Below are positions 1 through 11,457 of a stretch of DNA of 64,000 nt, in pieces. Below the pieces are notes generated by a model that was given only the letters and a program-made list of their open reading frames with translations, was not told the origin of the DNA and searched no databases. The stretch is from Rapana venosa (Eukaryota > Mollusca > Gastropoda > Neogastropoda > Muricidae). The first letter of the stretch is position 1; every line of letters starts with the position of its first letter. The stretch covers positions 1,208,306-1,272,305 of the forward strand of contig CM054155.1 in the NCBI GenBank assembly GCA_028751875.1, read 5' to 3'. The position numbers and the translations under genes are program-made.

Positions 1-1320
1 TCATTACATTAAATCACCACTATACTCTCCACACTTGATCATTCCCAGCGAAGACATTACGCATTTAAAATCGTTTAGATATCGTAGTCATTATTTTGAT
101 TTCTTATTGGTATCAAACCCAGCATGCACCCTGCGATCTGGCAAGGGATGGGCGCCAGCAGGTTCCACTGAAGCAAGCGACAGACAAGCCTCCTGAGCCG
201 TAAGGCCTGGCCGGTCAGGCCGAAACAGATGTCTCACGGATCTGCTCTCACTGTGAGCCTTTGCCTCAGGCATCAGCTGCAGCCCTGATAGAGGGTGTTG
301 TGTTTGGGTGGGGTTGAAACGGCCAGCTCGCAGCCTCCAGCCAATCAGCGCTCAGTACGAAGTAGCAATCTCTTTTTTCCCGCGAGCGTGTGTTCTTTGA
401 AAAAACCTCGGAGCACACAGCGCCCCGTTCATTTTGCACACCTGTCAAACATTTCGTGCAGCAGTTTGTCCTTTCCACACTGACATGACGACATAGCTGG
501 AACGAAGACGTTTTGAATGGTCAATCTGAAGCTGGAGGGCAAGGTTGAAGAGGATAGTTTGTCGTCTGCTTTACTGAAAACCGCACTTCTGAACAACTCA
601 GTGCAGTGCCCCCAGCGACTTGTCTAGCAGTTATGGGGGAAGTCAAATCAAATGACTCGGCATCATTGTCATGAAGAAGAAGGAAACTAAAAACGGGCTT
701 AACGGAACCTTGATTCATGTTCTTTCTTATCTTGTTTTCCAGCAGTGAAAGATTCCACAAAACCGTCATCCAGGAGAAATGACATCATCACGGCCACAAC
801 TTCTCGGGCGTCAGCAACCTGGAAAGGGAAAAGGGAAACAGCAACCACCAAACCAGATTCCCCTTCCGACAGGGAGAACGCCGCCACAACTGTCACTTCC
901 AGTCTCCACCCGCCCACACACACCTGTGTGGCTGCAACACCCCTGGCCCCCAAGGAAAGCCGTCTGGCCAAGCAGCAGCCCCAGTCTGCCTCTTAGGTGA
1001 AGGAAGCGGCCAGGTCACGCCAGCTTTGAAGTCATCCCGAGGGAAGGAGGATTTGCATGGCGCTACACCAACAGTTATCACACAGTTCACACAGGGAACA
1101 GGTGCATGGGGGGATGCTTACAGTAATAAGTCAGCTGCGTTTTTCTTTGTTTTTCGGGGGGGGGGGGGGGTGGTATTTGGCATTTTGTGATGGAGAAACT
1201 AAGACCAGATAATAATGGGCTTAGCAGATGGTTTTTGACTGAAGTAAGGGCATCAGTTTCGTGGTTAGAACGTTTCACGTGTTCTCTAAGGGCGTGCAGT
1301 TTAGTCTGTGCTGAGCTACC
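1..1320. other. no identifiable gene; unique-looking DNA with a G15 run
   Basis: I see no recognisable coding gene here. The segment at about 590-690 resembles 10960-11010 and 18390-18440 (shared wording around 'cagtgcagtgcc' and 'agttatgg'), so part of it is probably an old dispersed repeat. A G15 homopolymer lies at 1156-1170. One weak candidate exon is listed separately. Confidence 0.4.
743..995 (+). CDS. weak candidate internal exon, Ser/Thr/Pro-rich
   Basis: A good acceptor (pyrimidine-rich tract ending in ttttccag at 742) is followed by about 250 bases open in two frames. It could end at a donor AG|gtgaag at 995. The frame read from 745 is rich in Ser, Thr, Lys and Pro and has no domain I recognise; it stops at 994-996, overlapping the donor. 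Without a partner exon or homology this may be chance. Unknown function. Confidence 0.15.
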
Positions 1321-2237
1321 TGTTTGAGGAGACTCTCTCCCCTGGACTTAACATGGGGACTCTCTCCCCTGGACATAACATGGGGACTCTCTCCCCTGGA
1401 CATAACATGGGGACTCTCTCCCCTGGATTTAACATGGGGACTCTCTACCCTGGACTTAACAGAGGGACTTTCTCCCCTGGAGTTAACAGAGGGACTTTCT
1501 CCCCAGAGTTAGCATAGGGACTTTCTCCCCCAGAGTTAGCATAGGGACTTTCTCCCCCACAATTAACAGAGGGACTTTCTCCCCCAGAGTTAACAGGGAC
1601 TTTCCCCCCCGGAGTTAACAGAGGGACTTTCCGACTTTCTCCCCCAGAGTTAACAGAGGGACTTTCTACTCCCGAAGTTAACAGAGGGACTTTCTCCCCC
1701 AGAGTTAACAGAGGGACTTTCTCCCCTGGAGTTAACAGAGGGACTTTCTCCCCCAGAGTTAACAGGGATTTTCTCCCCCAGAGTTAACAGAGGGACTTTC
1801 TGACTTTCTCCCCCGGAGTTAACAGAGGGATTTTCTCCCCCAAAGTTAACAGGGATTTTCTCCCCCAGAGTTAACAGAGGGACTTTCTGACTTTCTCCCC
1901 CGGAGTTAACAGAGGGATTTTCTCCCCCGGAGTTAACAGGGACTTTCCCCCCGGAGTTAACAGAGGGACTTTCTGACTTTCTCCCCCGGAGTTAACAGAG
2001 GGATTTTCTCCCCCGGAGTTAACAGAGGGACGTTCTCCCCCAGAGTTTACAGAGGGACTTTCTCCCCTGGAGTTTACAGAGGGACTTTCTCCCCTGGGGT
2101 TAACAGAGGGACTTTCTCCCCTGTAGTTAACAGAGGGACTTTCTCCCCTGGAGTTAACAGAGGGACTTTCTCCCCTGGGGTTAACAGAGGGATTTTCTCC
2201 CCTGGAGTTAACAGAGGGACTTTCTCCCCCAGAGTTC
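1321..2237. repeat. minisatellite, about 27-bp unit
   Basis: About 33 head-to-tail copies of a unit reading roughly 'gttaacagagggactttctccccc(a/t)ga'. The first five copies use a distinct variant ('cctggac(t/a)taacatgggga'). Internal deletions and partial copies (for example 'gactttctgactttc') are common in the middle. Confidence 0.95.
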
Positions 2238-2256
2238 CACTCCCTTACAGATCCTG

Positions 2257-2450
2257 TCGATGAGACAGTAGACTGAGGTGCCGTGTGCAGACAGTAGACT
2301 GAGGTGCCGTGTGCAGACAGTAAACTGTGGTGCCGTGTGCAGACAGTAAACTGAGGTGCCGTGTGCAGACAGTAAACTGAGGTGCCGTGTGCAGACAGTA
2401 AACTGAGGTGCCGTGTGCAGACAGTAAACTGAGGTGCCGTGTAAGTAGTA
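2257..2450. repeat. 26-bp minisatellite, left part
   Basis: Head-to-tail copies of a 26-bp unit containing 'gaggtgccgtgtgcagacag'. The same array resumes at 2733, so one array has been split by an insertion. Confidence 0.93.
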
Positions 2451-2732
2451 GTATGTTCTTTCGATCCAGAAGGACCATAGAGCCGGAGCTTATCCCGGTT
2501 TCTGTAGCGTTAAGCGAACTGATGGGTTTTTTTACCACCCCTGTGACAGGACGCTAGTCTGTCGCCAGATACTTCCCCAGCAGAGCTGGTACCCACTTGT
2601 ACACCTGGGTGGAGTTAGGAAAATAGGAGTAAAGTGTCTTTCCCAAGGACACAACACCGAGCCGAGCGGGATCGAACCCGCGACCTCTGGATCACGAGTC
2701 GTCCGCCTAAACCACTCGACCACGGTGCCTCC
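2451..2732 (-). mobile_element. tRNA-derived SINE inserted in the 26-bp minisatellite
   Basis: Read on the minus strand, the element starts at 2732 with a tRNA-like head: 'ggtcgagtggtttaggcgg' as A box region and 'gcgggttcgatcccgc' as B box and T-arm. It continues into a non-tRNA body ending near 2451. It lies inside the minisatellite, which continues on both sides. I call it a SINE rather than a tRNA gene because no complete cloverleaf with an acceptor stem is visible and the body continues for about 200 bases. Confidence 0.8.
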
Positions 2733-3070
2733 TGAGGTGCCGTGTGCAGACAGTAAACTGAGGTGCCGTGTGCAGACAGTAAACTGAGGTGCCGTGTGCA
2801 GACAGTAGACTGAGGTGCCGTGTGCAGACAGTAAACTGAGGTGCCGTGTGCAGACAGTAAACTGAGAACTGAGGTGCCGTGTGCAGACAGTAAACTGAGG
2901 TGCCGTGTGCAGACAGTAAACTGAGGTGCCGTGTGCAGACAGTAGACTGAGGTGCCGTGTGCAGACAGTAAACTGTGGTGCCGTGTGCAGACAGTAAACT
3001 GAGGTGCCGTGTGCAGACAGTAAACTGAGGTGCCATGTGCAGACAGTAAACTGAGGTGCTGAGGTGCCAA
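2733..3070. repeat. 26-bp minisatellite, right part
   Basis: Continuation of the unit at 2257-2450, about 12 more copies. One copy has an 8-base partial duplication near 2865. It ends in a short 'gaggtgctgaggtgcc' slip at about 3053-3068. Confidence 0.93.
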
Positions 3071-3420
3071 CACAGGCTTGACATTTTGCACACATGTTAA
3101 AGCCATCCATCTTTCTCAAAAGACTGAACCAGCTATACCTGGGGAGGGGGGGGGGGTATGGAAAGTTCAAAATAATGAAGCTGCTTAATGCTGGGACAGC
3201 ATAATACCCCATCCCTGAAGATTGGGACCACCCTCTCTGGGACCTTTAGGAGAGGGAAAAGTGAACAAAAGGTAGGGGCCAGCTCTGCATCCCTCCCAAC
3301 TTAGTGGCCATGTTGGTTGACAAGGAAGGAGGAAAGGGGCTCAAAGTAGCTGTCAGGTCGTGATTTCGTCAACATTGGGTTGTCACTCGGATTTGTTCCC
3401 CTGATTGTTGTAAAAACTGC

Positions 3421-3459
3421 TCTCTCTCTCCTCTCTTCTCTCCTCTCTCTCTCTTCTCT

Positions 3460-3515
<56 letters not shown>

Positions 3516-3518
3516 CTC
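3421..3518. repeat. (CT)n microsatellite
   Basis: Nearly pure CT dinucleotide run with scattered TCTTC and TCCTC interruptions. Confidence 0.97.
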
Positions 3519-3849
3519 CACTTCAGAACTTTATGAATAGTTTCTTTAGGGGAGGGAGGAAGGGGGCTCAATGTAGCATTGAAAGTCTTGTTTAACTCAA
3601 AAGTCGGTTGTAACTCGGGTAACCCCCTGATTGTTGTCAAAACAATGTTGCTTTTGTATTTTGACTGATTAAATCAAATCTGTGCAAAATTAGTGGCCAG
3701 CTACTTTACTCTTAACAACAATTTGAAAATGGGTGATAGTAGCTCTAAGCTTGATAAAAAAAAAGGCAGTTTTGTGAATCCATCCTGACTGTACTACAGA
3801 TCTATTTGTGTATCTTTCTGTCTATCCATAAACTTGGTCATTTATTTAA

Positions 3850-4530
3850 CCTCTTAACTGCCCAGTGCAAGTGCACACTATATGCCGGAGAATAAAATTC
3901 TTATGTACCACTTGCTATGTTCATATCCCTCTTACTCAGAAATTGCTGCATGAATAATCCTGATAGTCTACCCAGTGACAGTATATATATTGTACATTGC
4001 TTTGAGGCAAGCTCAAATTAGTTAGCATGATATTTCACTGCGAAATATATTTAAAATGTAAAAATTCGACAAAAAGGTACACTTTCTTCATCACCACTGT
4101 CAATCTGAGTACTCTCCATCTCAATAACGTCAAACATAAGTCCAGGCCAAATCTCATTCATTGTTTTTTAAATGCACTATCTACTGAATCATACGCGATC
4201 ATTTTCATCACTGTCAGGTAAATTCAAAGTTTCATTTGCCACTTTTACAGCTGTGTGTAGTTATTGATGCCTTCAACAAGAAGTGTCAGCCATTTTGAAT
4301 AAGAACTGCCCAAGCAGTCGTGCATAAAAACACAAAATACGAGCGAAATAAACGATGGTTTTGGCCACAGTTTTTGCAGCTGGATGTTGCCAAGCAACAG
4401 GAGAGTGATCTCCACTAATTTTGGAGTTATTTCCCTTTAACTGTAGTCAGGGAAGCTGGCTTGTTTACTTGGTTCAACACCTGGGAAATTTTCCGGGTTG
4501 TAGGCGTATAGAGTGCACATTTAGCCCCGG
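3850..4530 (-). mobile_element. piggyBac-like MITE, truncated copy
   Basis: Non-autonomous DNA transposon in inverted orientation to the copy at 49712-50422. It begins right after TTAA (3846-3849) with the terminal sequence CCTCTTAACTGCC, then follows the other copy through shared blocks: the gtgcac/tatatgccgg end, the 'gagataatttcactgcg'-like middle, and the subterminal 'ggaaattttccggg' near-palindrome at about 4485. The far end is diverged or lost after about 4530, and no closing TTAA is visible. It has no coding capacity. Confidence 0.85.
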
Positions 4531-4557
4531 AAATACTGCAGCGGATATGGTAGGCCT

Positions 4558-4687
4558 ATGGATCAGAACCACTGGACTGATGACCCGTTCTGGAAAGATG
4601 GACAGAGCACTGCAGCCAGTGCACCCCATACACCCACTGACCCCTCAGAGCCTGCCCATGTCCAGCTGTGGCCAGTGTTGTCTTGTG
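4558..4687 (+). CDS. candidate first coding exon, gene unknown
   Basis: An ATG at 4558 opens a frame starting MDQNHWTDDPFWKDGQ. It reads 43 codons to a consensus donor (TTGTG|gtgagg, exon end 4687). A possible acceptor ('atactgcag') lies at about 4530, at the degraded edge of the MITE. The tryptophan- and aspartate-rich start looks more like protein than the surrounding DNA. I recognise no family and cannot find a following exon with confidence. It could be chance. Confidence 0.25.
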
Positions 4688-4980
4688 GTGAGGGAGTGTT
4701 GGGGGCTGAGGTCGTCAGTCATTGTCAGGGCAGACAGACAGACAGACAGGGAGGATGTTCCGTTGATCACCTCCTAAGTGCTGGCGCTTCTTTTTTGTTT
4801 GGCTTTCTTTCCTTCTCTCGTTTTATTTTTTTTTCTCTTTTCGGCTGTCTGTTTTCTTTTCTCCCTTCTTTCTTTCTTTTTCCTTCTTCCTTGGGAGGTG
4901 GGGGGGTGTAAAATAAGTATACTTGGCTGAGGGAAAGATGGCTATCTTGCAAACTGTATAACTTTGTTGCTTGTTTTTTC

Positions 4981-5041
4981 TTCTCTCTCTCTCTCTCTCC
5001 TTCTCTCTCTCTCTCTCTCTTCTTCTCTCTCTCTCTCTCTT
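4981..5041. repeat. (CT)n microsatellite
   Basis: CT dinucleotide run with TTC interruptions. Confidence 0.95.
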
Positions 5042-5236
5042 TCCCATTGCTCTTTGCAATTTTATGGGGAAAAAATTGATGTTTTAATCTGTCCTATAAC
5101 CATTTATGGAATCCATGCATGTGACGTTTTGGCTGTAATCAATTGAGTTCTCGGTTAAAGATATATGTTTTGTGCCGCCCCCTCCCACTGTCCCCTTGTG
5201 AATGGGTATCTTGCTATCACAATAAACTTTGTCATT

Positions 5237-5267
5237 GTCTCTCTCTCTCTCTCTCTCTCTCTTCTAT

Positions 5268-5306
<39 letters not shown>
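5237..5306. repeat. (CT)n microsatellite
   Basis: CT run followed by 'gtcag' and a short open stretch (from 5312, YWNKECQQSSPAVC...) that might be an exon. I see no supporting homology. Confidence 0.95.
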
Positions 5307-5309
<3 letters not shown>

Positions 5310-6184
5310 AGTATTGGAATAAGGAATGCCAGCAGTCCTCTCCAGCTGTGTGTACTTGGGGTTCCACAGTGACTTTCAGCCGGGATGGAGGAGAGGGGAG
5401 GGGGGGGCGCCTGTTTCAGTGACCCCTCACCTCCACTAGTCTGCTGCTGCGCCACTGCTTTCCCTCTCCTTAACATCCCCCCACCCCCCCCCCCTTATCT
5501 CTATCCTTGCAGCTCTTCCTTTCATGTTGGGTTTGTACACGGAGTTCTGTTGGGGGATCCTTTCCCTAAGGAAATCAGGGATATGACACATTTTGTACCC
5601 AGCCAAAGGGCCAGTCTTAGCTGCATAACAGTAACAAGCCAGAAAACAACTACCCGTTACCAGTAACAGCTTCTTCATCACTCGAGAATGGTGTATCAGA
5701 AAGTAAAAAGTAAATTATGATCAGTAAAACATGGGTCTGTCAAAGGCAGCATTGGAGGAGTTGTTGAGCAGAATCGTGCCTTTGGCCTGACCTGAGGGAG
5801 TGTGGGCTCCTGGTTGGCCACTCTTGTGTGGCTTTGTGGCCTGTCGGGAAATGGTCCACTGAACAGCTGCAGAGAAGGGGAAAGGACCGAGGTATTGCTT
5901 TAGAATTGTACATTGAAGAGCTGTCTAGAAGCTCAACGACTGTAAAGGTATTACTTGTTGATGTCTATGGAGAGTTGTAAGATAGGCAATCACCACAAAA
6001 GGAAGTTTATTGTTGTAAGCTGTTTCATTTGTTGTCCAGTTTTCCTCATCTTTGAGAGAATTTTCCTGTAAGTTTGGAAAGTTTTCAGTGTTTTTTTTTT
6101 TATTTGGGTGGATTTTTGTTTTAGCTGAATGAAATATACTGAATAAATTGACATAAGTTTGTGTCCACATTTCGTTCCTGCCCT

Positions 6185-6490
6185 TGATCTGAAGGGCTGT
6201 TTTACAACAGGCTGTCAGACAGCTGATCTGAAAGGCTGTTTTACAACAGGCTGCCACAGTCAGACAGCTGATCTGAAAGGCTGTTTTACAACAGGCTGTC
6301 ACACAGCTGATCTGAAAGGCTGTTTTACAACAGGCTGCCACACAGCTGATCTGAAAGGCTGTTTTACAACAGGCTGTCACACAGTCAGACAGCTGATCTG
6401 AAAGGCTGTTTTACAACAGGCTGCCACACAGTCAGACAGCTGATCTGAAAGGCTGTTTTACAACAGGCTGCCACACAGTCAGACAGCTGA
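6185..6490. repeat. minisatellite, 37-47 bp unit
   Basis: Seven copies of a unit built on 'ctgatctgaaaggctgtttt' plus 'acaacaggctg(c/t)cacac'. Some copies also carry an extra 'agtcagac', giving two unit lengths. Confidence 0.95.
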
Positions 6491-6541
6491 CATGAACTGA
6501 TCTCTGGATGGGATATAGGTCCAGCATGTCATTATTGTGTT

Positions 6542-6880
6542 TAATGGGATTGTTAATTCATTTTCTATAATCAGTATGTTTAAATTGACAGATTTCGATC
6601 TGCTAATTTATTTCCTATAATTATTATGTTTAACTTGACTGATTTCATTCTATTAATTCATTTTCTATAATCAGTATGTTTAAATTGACAGATTTCGATC
6701 TGTTAATTTATTTTCTATAATTATTATGTTTAACTTGACTGATTTCATTCTATTAATTCATATTCTATAATTATTATGTTTAGGATTTCACTCTGTTAAT
6801 TCATTTTCTATAATTATTTTGTTTAAGATTTTACTCTGTTAATTCATTTTCTATTATCATTATGTTTAATTAACGTGACA
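6542..6880. repeat. AT-rich minisatellite
   Basis: Six to seven degenerate copies of a unit with 'ttaattcattttctataat' followed by '(c/t)a(g/t)tatgttta' and a variable gacagattt segment. Copies decay towards the right end. Confidence 0.9.
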
Positions 6881-7138
6881 GATTTTACTGTGGCAATGGT
6901 TCGACACATGAGATTGTTCTAACTAAATGTCGAGTGCAGTGACTTTTGAAGGGATAATTCAAACCTAATATTTGTTGTCAAAGGTGTTACCAAAAAATCA
7001 CTTTTCCATTTTTCTATCTACCAGCTGCCAAGTGTAAAGACCGAACCCGTCATTGCTGTTGAACATACTAGCCTATAAGCTTTTAGCTTGTTGTTGCTGC
7101 ACTGAAAGTGTGTACATGTATGATTGTCTCAACAGTTA

Positions 7139-7390
7139 TAGTTTGGTGAAACCAAGATGTGTCTCATGAGGAGGGCTGAACAGGGAAGTGATCTTGGTCA
7201 GGACCACTTCACACCACTGCCACACTCCCAGACTCTCTGGCCCGCATGTCGGAATGACCATGTGGATCCTGTCAGTGTCTGGGGTCATGCCCTCTTCGTA
7301 GTCAGTTAGCCCTCTGAGAATTTCAATGGCAGTGGCATGAAAAAAGGGCCTCCTCCGTTTCCTTTCCAGCAAAGATGAGAGAGAGAGAGA
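7139..7390 (-). other. open reading frame of unknown origin
   Basis: On the minus strand a frame of about 80 codons stays open upstream of a stop at 7136-7138. It includes HATAIEILRGLTDYEEG and HMVIPTCGPESLGV. Its composition is protein-like and it is not part of a simple repeat. It could be a coding exon or a transposon-derived fragment. I do not recognise the family and see no clear splice sites, because the upstream end runs into a (GA)n/(CA)n microsatellite. Confidence 0.25.
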
Positions 7391-7395
7391 GCGTG

Positions 7396-7413
7396 CACAC
7401 ACGCACACACACA

Positions 7414-7443
<30 letters not shown>
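7396..7443. repeat. (CA)n microsatellite
   Basis: CA dinucleotide run, preceded by a short (GA)n at 7378-7391. Confidence 0.96.
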
Positions 7444-7444
<1 letters not shown>

Positions 7445-7916
7445 AGCGCGCGCAGATTTGGTTTTTCAGGCATCAGTCAATTCAAGCAGGCTGCAAGATT
7501 TAGTTTGCCTTAGGCTTGAGTTCTGTCATTTCTTAGCTCCCTTTCGAGCTTTGATGTTTGTTGGATTTTTTTTTAAAGACTTCTGGAGAATTTAGTTTGG
7601 TTTCTGTGTTCAGTTTGTTCAGACATTTGGACTACTTGCACTGTAAGATATTCTGTCTGCAGCTGTTTGACCGTTAACAAAATGTTCCAAGTAAAGATGT
7701 TAATGAATCCAAACACGACTGTCAGTTCTGGAATGGAGAGAGAGAGAGAGAGAGAGATGCTAATAATAATCATCTTATTTCCAAGGATCAGCATCAGCAG
7801 TCGGTTGACCAAGACTGTTCTCACCAGTTCACTGCAGGCTGGTCTGTCTTCAGCCGTTCACAGCAACAGCACAGCCATGTCCACTGCAGCCCAGTCTCTG
7901 ATGCTGTGCAGCCACT

Positions 7917-7918
<2 letters not shown>

Positions 7919-7993
<75 letters not shown>

Positions 7994-8004
7994 GTCTGTC
8001 TGTC
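7919..8004. repeat. (CT)n and (CTGT)n microsatellite
   Basis: About 70 bases of CT followed by three or four CTGT units. Confidence 0.97.
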
Positions 8005-8084
8005 CCTGCTTCTCTGCTTCTTCCCTCTGCCCCCTGCACCATAGTGTGTTGGCAAGAGAGCTGTGACGCACGATGTAACCAAAC

Positions 8085-8255
8085 ATCTTGCAGAACATCT
8101 TGGGCACAGGTTAAAACCCTTTTCGTAAGAGTAGGCCATTGTGTGCCGGTGGGAACGAATGAAAAATTGACAAAACTGCATACATACGGGGACTGGATGA
8201 AAAAAGCATACGAGTGCTTATTCCATTATCCTCGAAATAAAAGATTTTTTCAAAA
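8085..8255 (+). mobile_element. SINE family A, 3' fragment
   Basis: Matches the 3' half of the full-length element at 10322-10670: 'gcagaacatcttgggcaca', 'gagtaggccattgtg', 'tgacaaaactgcatacata', and the terminal 'ttattccattatcctcgaaa'. The tRNA-like head is missing (5' truncated). Confidence 0.85.
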
Positions 8256-8269
8256 AACACACCAGGCCA

Positions 8270-8765
8270 GCTTCCTCCTCCTCCTGTGTGACAACACCAG
8301 CCCGGAGGGTGTGTTTGTTGCTGTGGCCAGCCTCCATGACCGTCACCTCTTGCCTTCCCCACTGACTCCCTGGTTCCGCCAGGAAACACGTAGAAGCCTT
8401 GTGAAGGATTTCCTTTCCAGGGTTGAGACTTCCTTGTCCAGGTCTGCAGGCAAGGTCCAGCTTTCACACCCGTGCTTCAGCTGTATGGACATGACCAGCG
8501 CCCTGACCACCTCCAGCTTTGTGGGGAAGGGATCTCCTTGCTTTTCCACACCTTGGTCAACTTTGCCATTGCTGAAGTTGCAAGGGCTGGTCTGATCTTT
8601 ACTTCGGCTGTAGAGCGGCCATCTTTGATCAGCGTGGGGGCAAACATTGGAAAGGGTGTTGCCTACTTGAAGTTGTTGGCCCTTCATGACGTTCATGTAA
8701 CGTCGTCACTGGTGCTGGTTACCATGACCTTGCTCTCCTCTGTGCTAATCTCCACATCATAAATG
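8270..8765 (-). mobile_element. degraded LINE reverse-transcriptase fragment
   Basis: The minus-strand translation contains ISTEESKVMV, then (after a frame slip) a diverged stretch, and LVMSIQLKHGCESWTL PADLDK. These match the conserved 'KSLV.SILLYG.ESWTL' segment after the catalytic domain of non-LTR retrotransposon reverse transcriptases. At least one frame break and no complete domain mean it is dead. It is 5' truncated, as most LINE copies are. Confidence 0.75.
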
Positions 8766-8929
8766 TTAGGTGAAATAAGGCAAAAAGGAAGCAACAAAAT
8801 AAAGCTACGAAGAAAAGCATAAGCCTACATACAAAATCAAACAAAAAAGTAATAACAAATAAGGCAGAAAACGACACAAGATAGCAACAAGAAGTCAACC
8901 CACACCAAACTAACTACAGCAGCAACATC

Positions 8930-9239
8930 AGCAGCTCACACACACACACACACACACCGATGAGGATGACGGACAAACACTGCTCGAATGCAACCAGCAT
9001 CTGAACACTTGGACAGGAAAGGGGGCGGGGGTACTTCTTTTCCCAATGCTCAAAGTGTTTATGATTTCCGTAAGCTGTCTTCACCAGCACCTTACAAGAT
9101 AAAACAGATAAGTGTACTACCCCCTAATCAAGGAGTCAAACAGCTGCATTAGCACAGCGCAGGGAATAAATAGTCTGTCCCTCAATGACTTGTCTCAATG
9201 ACTGACATGCCGCGTTCTTAGCATGCTGAGCTAAATGTT
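8930..9239. other. no gene seen
   Basis: Short (CA)n at 8937-8957. Otherwise there is no ORF, repeat or signal I can support. Confidence 0.4.
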
Positions 9240-10050
9240 GTTGGGTGAAAGAAAACATGTCAGGTTTGTGAAAGAGCACACCTAACTATTTGGAAAAATC
9301 AATATATAACATGTCAGGTTTGTGAAAGAGTACACCTAACTATTTGGAAAAATCAATCAATAACATGTCAGGTTTGTGAAAGAGTACACCTAACTATTTG
9401 GAAAAATCAATCAATAACATGTCATATTTGTGAAAGAGTACACCTAACTATTTGGAATATCAATCAATAACATGTCAGGTTTGTGAAAGAGTACACCTAA
9501 CTATTTGGAAAAATCAATCAATAACATGTCAGGTTTGTGAAAGAGTACACCTAACTATTTGGAAAAATCAATCAATAACATGTCAGGTTTGTGAAGGAGT
9601 ACACCTATTTGGGAAAATCAATCAATAACATGTCAGGTTTGTGAAAGAGTACACCTAACTATTTGGAAAAATCAATAAAACATGTCAGGTTTATGAAAGA
9701 GTACACCTAACTATTTGGAAAAATCAATCAATAACATGTCAGGTTTGTGAAAGAGCACACCTAACTATTTGGAAAAATCAATAAAATATGTCAGGTTTGT
9801 GAAAGAGTACACCTATTTGGAAAAATCAATAAAACATGTCAGGTTTGTGAAAGAGTACACCTAACTATTTGGAAAAATCAATCAATAACATGTCAGGTTT
9901 GTGAAAGAGCACACCTAACTATTTGGAAAAATCAATCAATAACATGTCAGGTTTGTGAAAGAGTACACCTAACTATTTGGAAAAATCAATCAATAACATG
10001 TCAGGTTTGTGAAAGGGTACACCTAACTATTTGGAAAAATCAATCAATAA
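9240..10050. repeat. minisatellite, about 54-bp unit
   Basis: About 15 highly similar copies of a unit running from 'aacatgtcaggtttgtgaaa' through 'gagtacacctaactatttgg' to 'aaaaatcaatcaat'. Some copies lack 'taact' or one 'atca'. Homogeneity is high, so expansion or correction is recent. Confidence 0.96.
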
Positions 10051-10321
10051 ATCGATCCACACGCGCTCTTTGAGTCCCAAGATGAAGGATTACTTTTCTT
10101 GCCACAAGAGTTGCTGTTGGAAAGTGTTCAGAGTGCGCCTGTCTGCTATACCCCGGCCAGGGCTCCTAGGGTCTAGGGAGACACCTGACTAGTTGTAGCC
10201 ATCCTACTCCATGATTCGTGCACCGACCATGTCCCCAGCACATGCCATAGTAATGTTATGGATGCACGAGTCTTCTACCTTGGAATGCTCAACGGTCAAG
10301 CTTTGGATCCTCACTGTGGTT

Positions 10322-10670
10322 GGGATGATGAGGAGAGCCTAGTGGTTAGAATGTTGCGCTCGCAATTTGACGACCCGGGTTCGAATTCCGTTCAAGAGGA
10401 TTTTTCCTCTGGAGTTGACATCAGTGCCGACTCCACTTCCCCAAAAGTCCTTCCAAGAAGACTATAAACCGAGGCCCCGTGTGCGAACGCACGCAGAACA
10501 TCTTGGGCACACGTTAAATCCTGTTCCGCTTTTCGAAAGAGTAGGCCATTGTGTTTCGGTGAGAACAGATGACAAAATTTACAAAACTGCATACACACGG
10601 GGGACTGGATGTAAAAAAGCACATGAGTGCTTATTCCATTATCCTCGATATAAAAGAATAAATAAATAAA
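10322..10670 (+). mobile_element. SINE family A, full-length tRNA-derived element
   Basis: The head has an A box ('agcctagtggttagaatg') and a B box ('gacccgggttcgaattcc'), giving an internal RNA polymerase III promoter. The body is conserved in many other copies in this window. The 3' end is 'ccattatcctcgatataaaa' with an (ATAA)n tail. This is the best intact copy of the most abundant dispersed element here (others at 8085, 10671, 13190, 14920, 16315, 19535, 23970, 35785, 46610, 61220, 63080 and 63390). Confidence 0.9.
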
Positions 10671-10896
10671 GACTATCAACCGAAGTCCCGTGTGTGAATG
10701 CAAGCAGAACATCTTCCGCATGCATACATACACGTTAAATCTATTCAGCCGTTTGGAAGAGGAGGCCTTTGTGCGTCGGTGGGAACCGACGACAAAATTG
10801 ACAAAACCGTATGCACAGGGAGACGGAATGTAAAATGATCCAAACGAGTAGGCCTACTGATGACTTTATCTTCAACATAAAAGAGGTAATAAAATG
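10671..10896 (+). mobile_element. SINE family A, second 3' fragment in tandem
   Basis: Begins directly after the tail of the preceding copy at the conserved 'gactat(c)aaccgaagtccc' point and runs to 'aaaagaggtaataaaatgag'. It is more diverged than its neighbour, so the two were not made by one recent duplication. Confidence 0.8.
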
Positions 10897-11399
10897 AGAG
10901 GGATATTCTCAGAAAAGGATGGGTCCACCAAGTTCCATTTGCCCTTTAAAACAACTAACAAACCCCAGTGCAGTGCCTTAAGACTCTTCAAGGATTATGT
11001 GGAAGAAGTCAAGTTAAGTAGCCTATAACAGTGAGCCTTCAGTGTCAGCCTTTATATTGTTGAACATTTTTGTTATCCGTTCTTTATTTTTGGGTGCAGG
11101 AGGTTTTATTTCCTGTCAGCGTTCAGAATCCCTTGGCGATTTGCTGCTGGGTTTGTTTTCCAGCTTAGGTTGGCAGCTAGATGGAGTGACAGGAGTTGTG
11201 AAAACCTGGAGTGATGAAGTGGCATTAACAATAATTCTTGGCAACGTGTAAAGCCTCCACCAGCAACCTTGTGTGAAGAGCTGGGAATGGCTGACCCTGA
11301 GATGTGTGTGTGTGTGTGTGTGGGTACAGTGCTGTGTAGCCTACGTGAAGGCCGGACCCCCTGCAGGAAGGAAAAGTAATATTTATTCCTGTCAAACCA

Positions 11400-11400
<1 letters not shown>

Positions 11401-11455
<55 letters not shown>
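11401..11455. repeat. (CT)n microsatellite
   Basis: Pure CT run. (TG)n runs lie nearby at 11303-11321 and 11535-11553, and a G-rich run is near 11600. Confidence 0.97.

Positions 11456-11457
<2 letters not shown>

Noticed and set aside
2640..2732. Possible tRNA gene on the minus strand
   Set aside because: A and B boxes are good, but there is no matching acceptor stem and the transcript would continue into a SINE body.
5312..5400. Possible exon after the (CT)n tract
   Set aside because: The acceptor is only a CT microsatellite plus 'gtcag', the frame is short and no homology is apparent.
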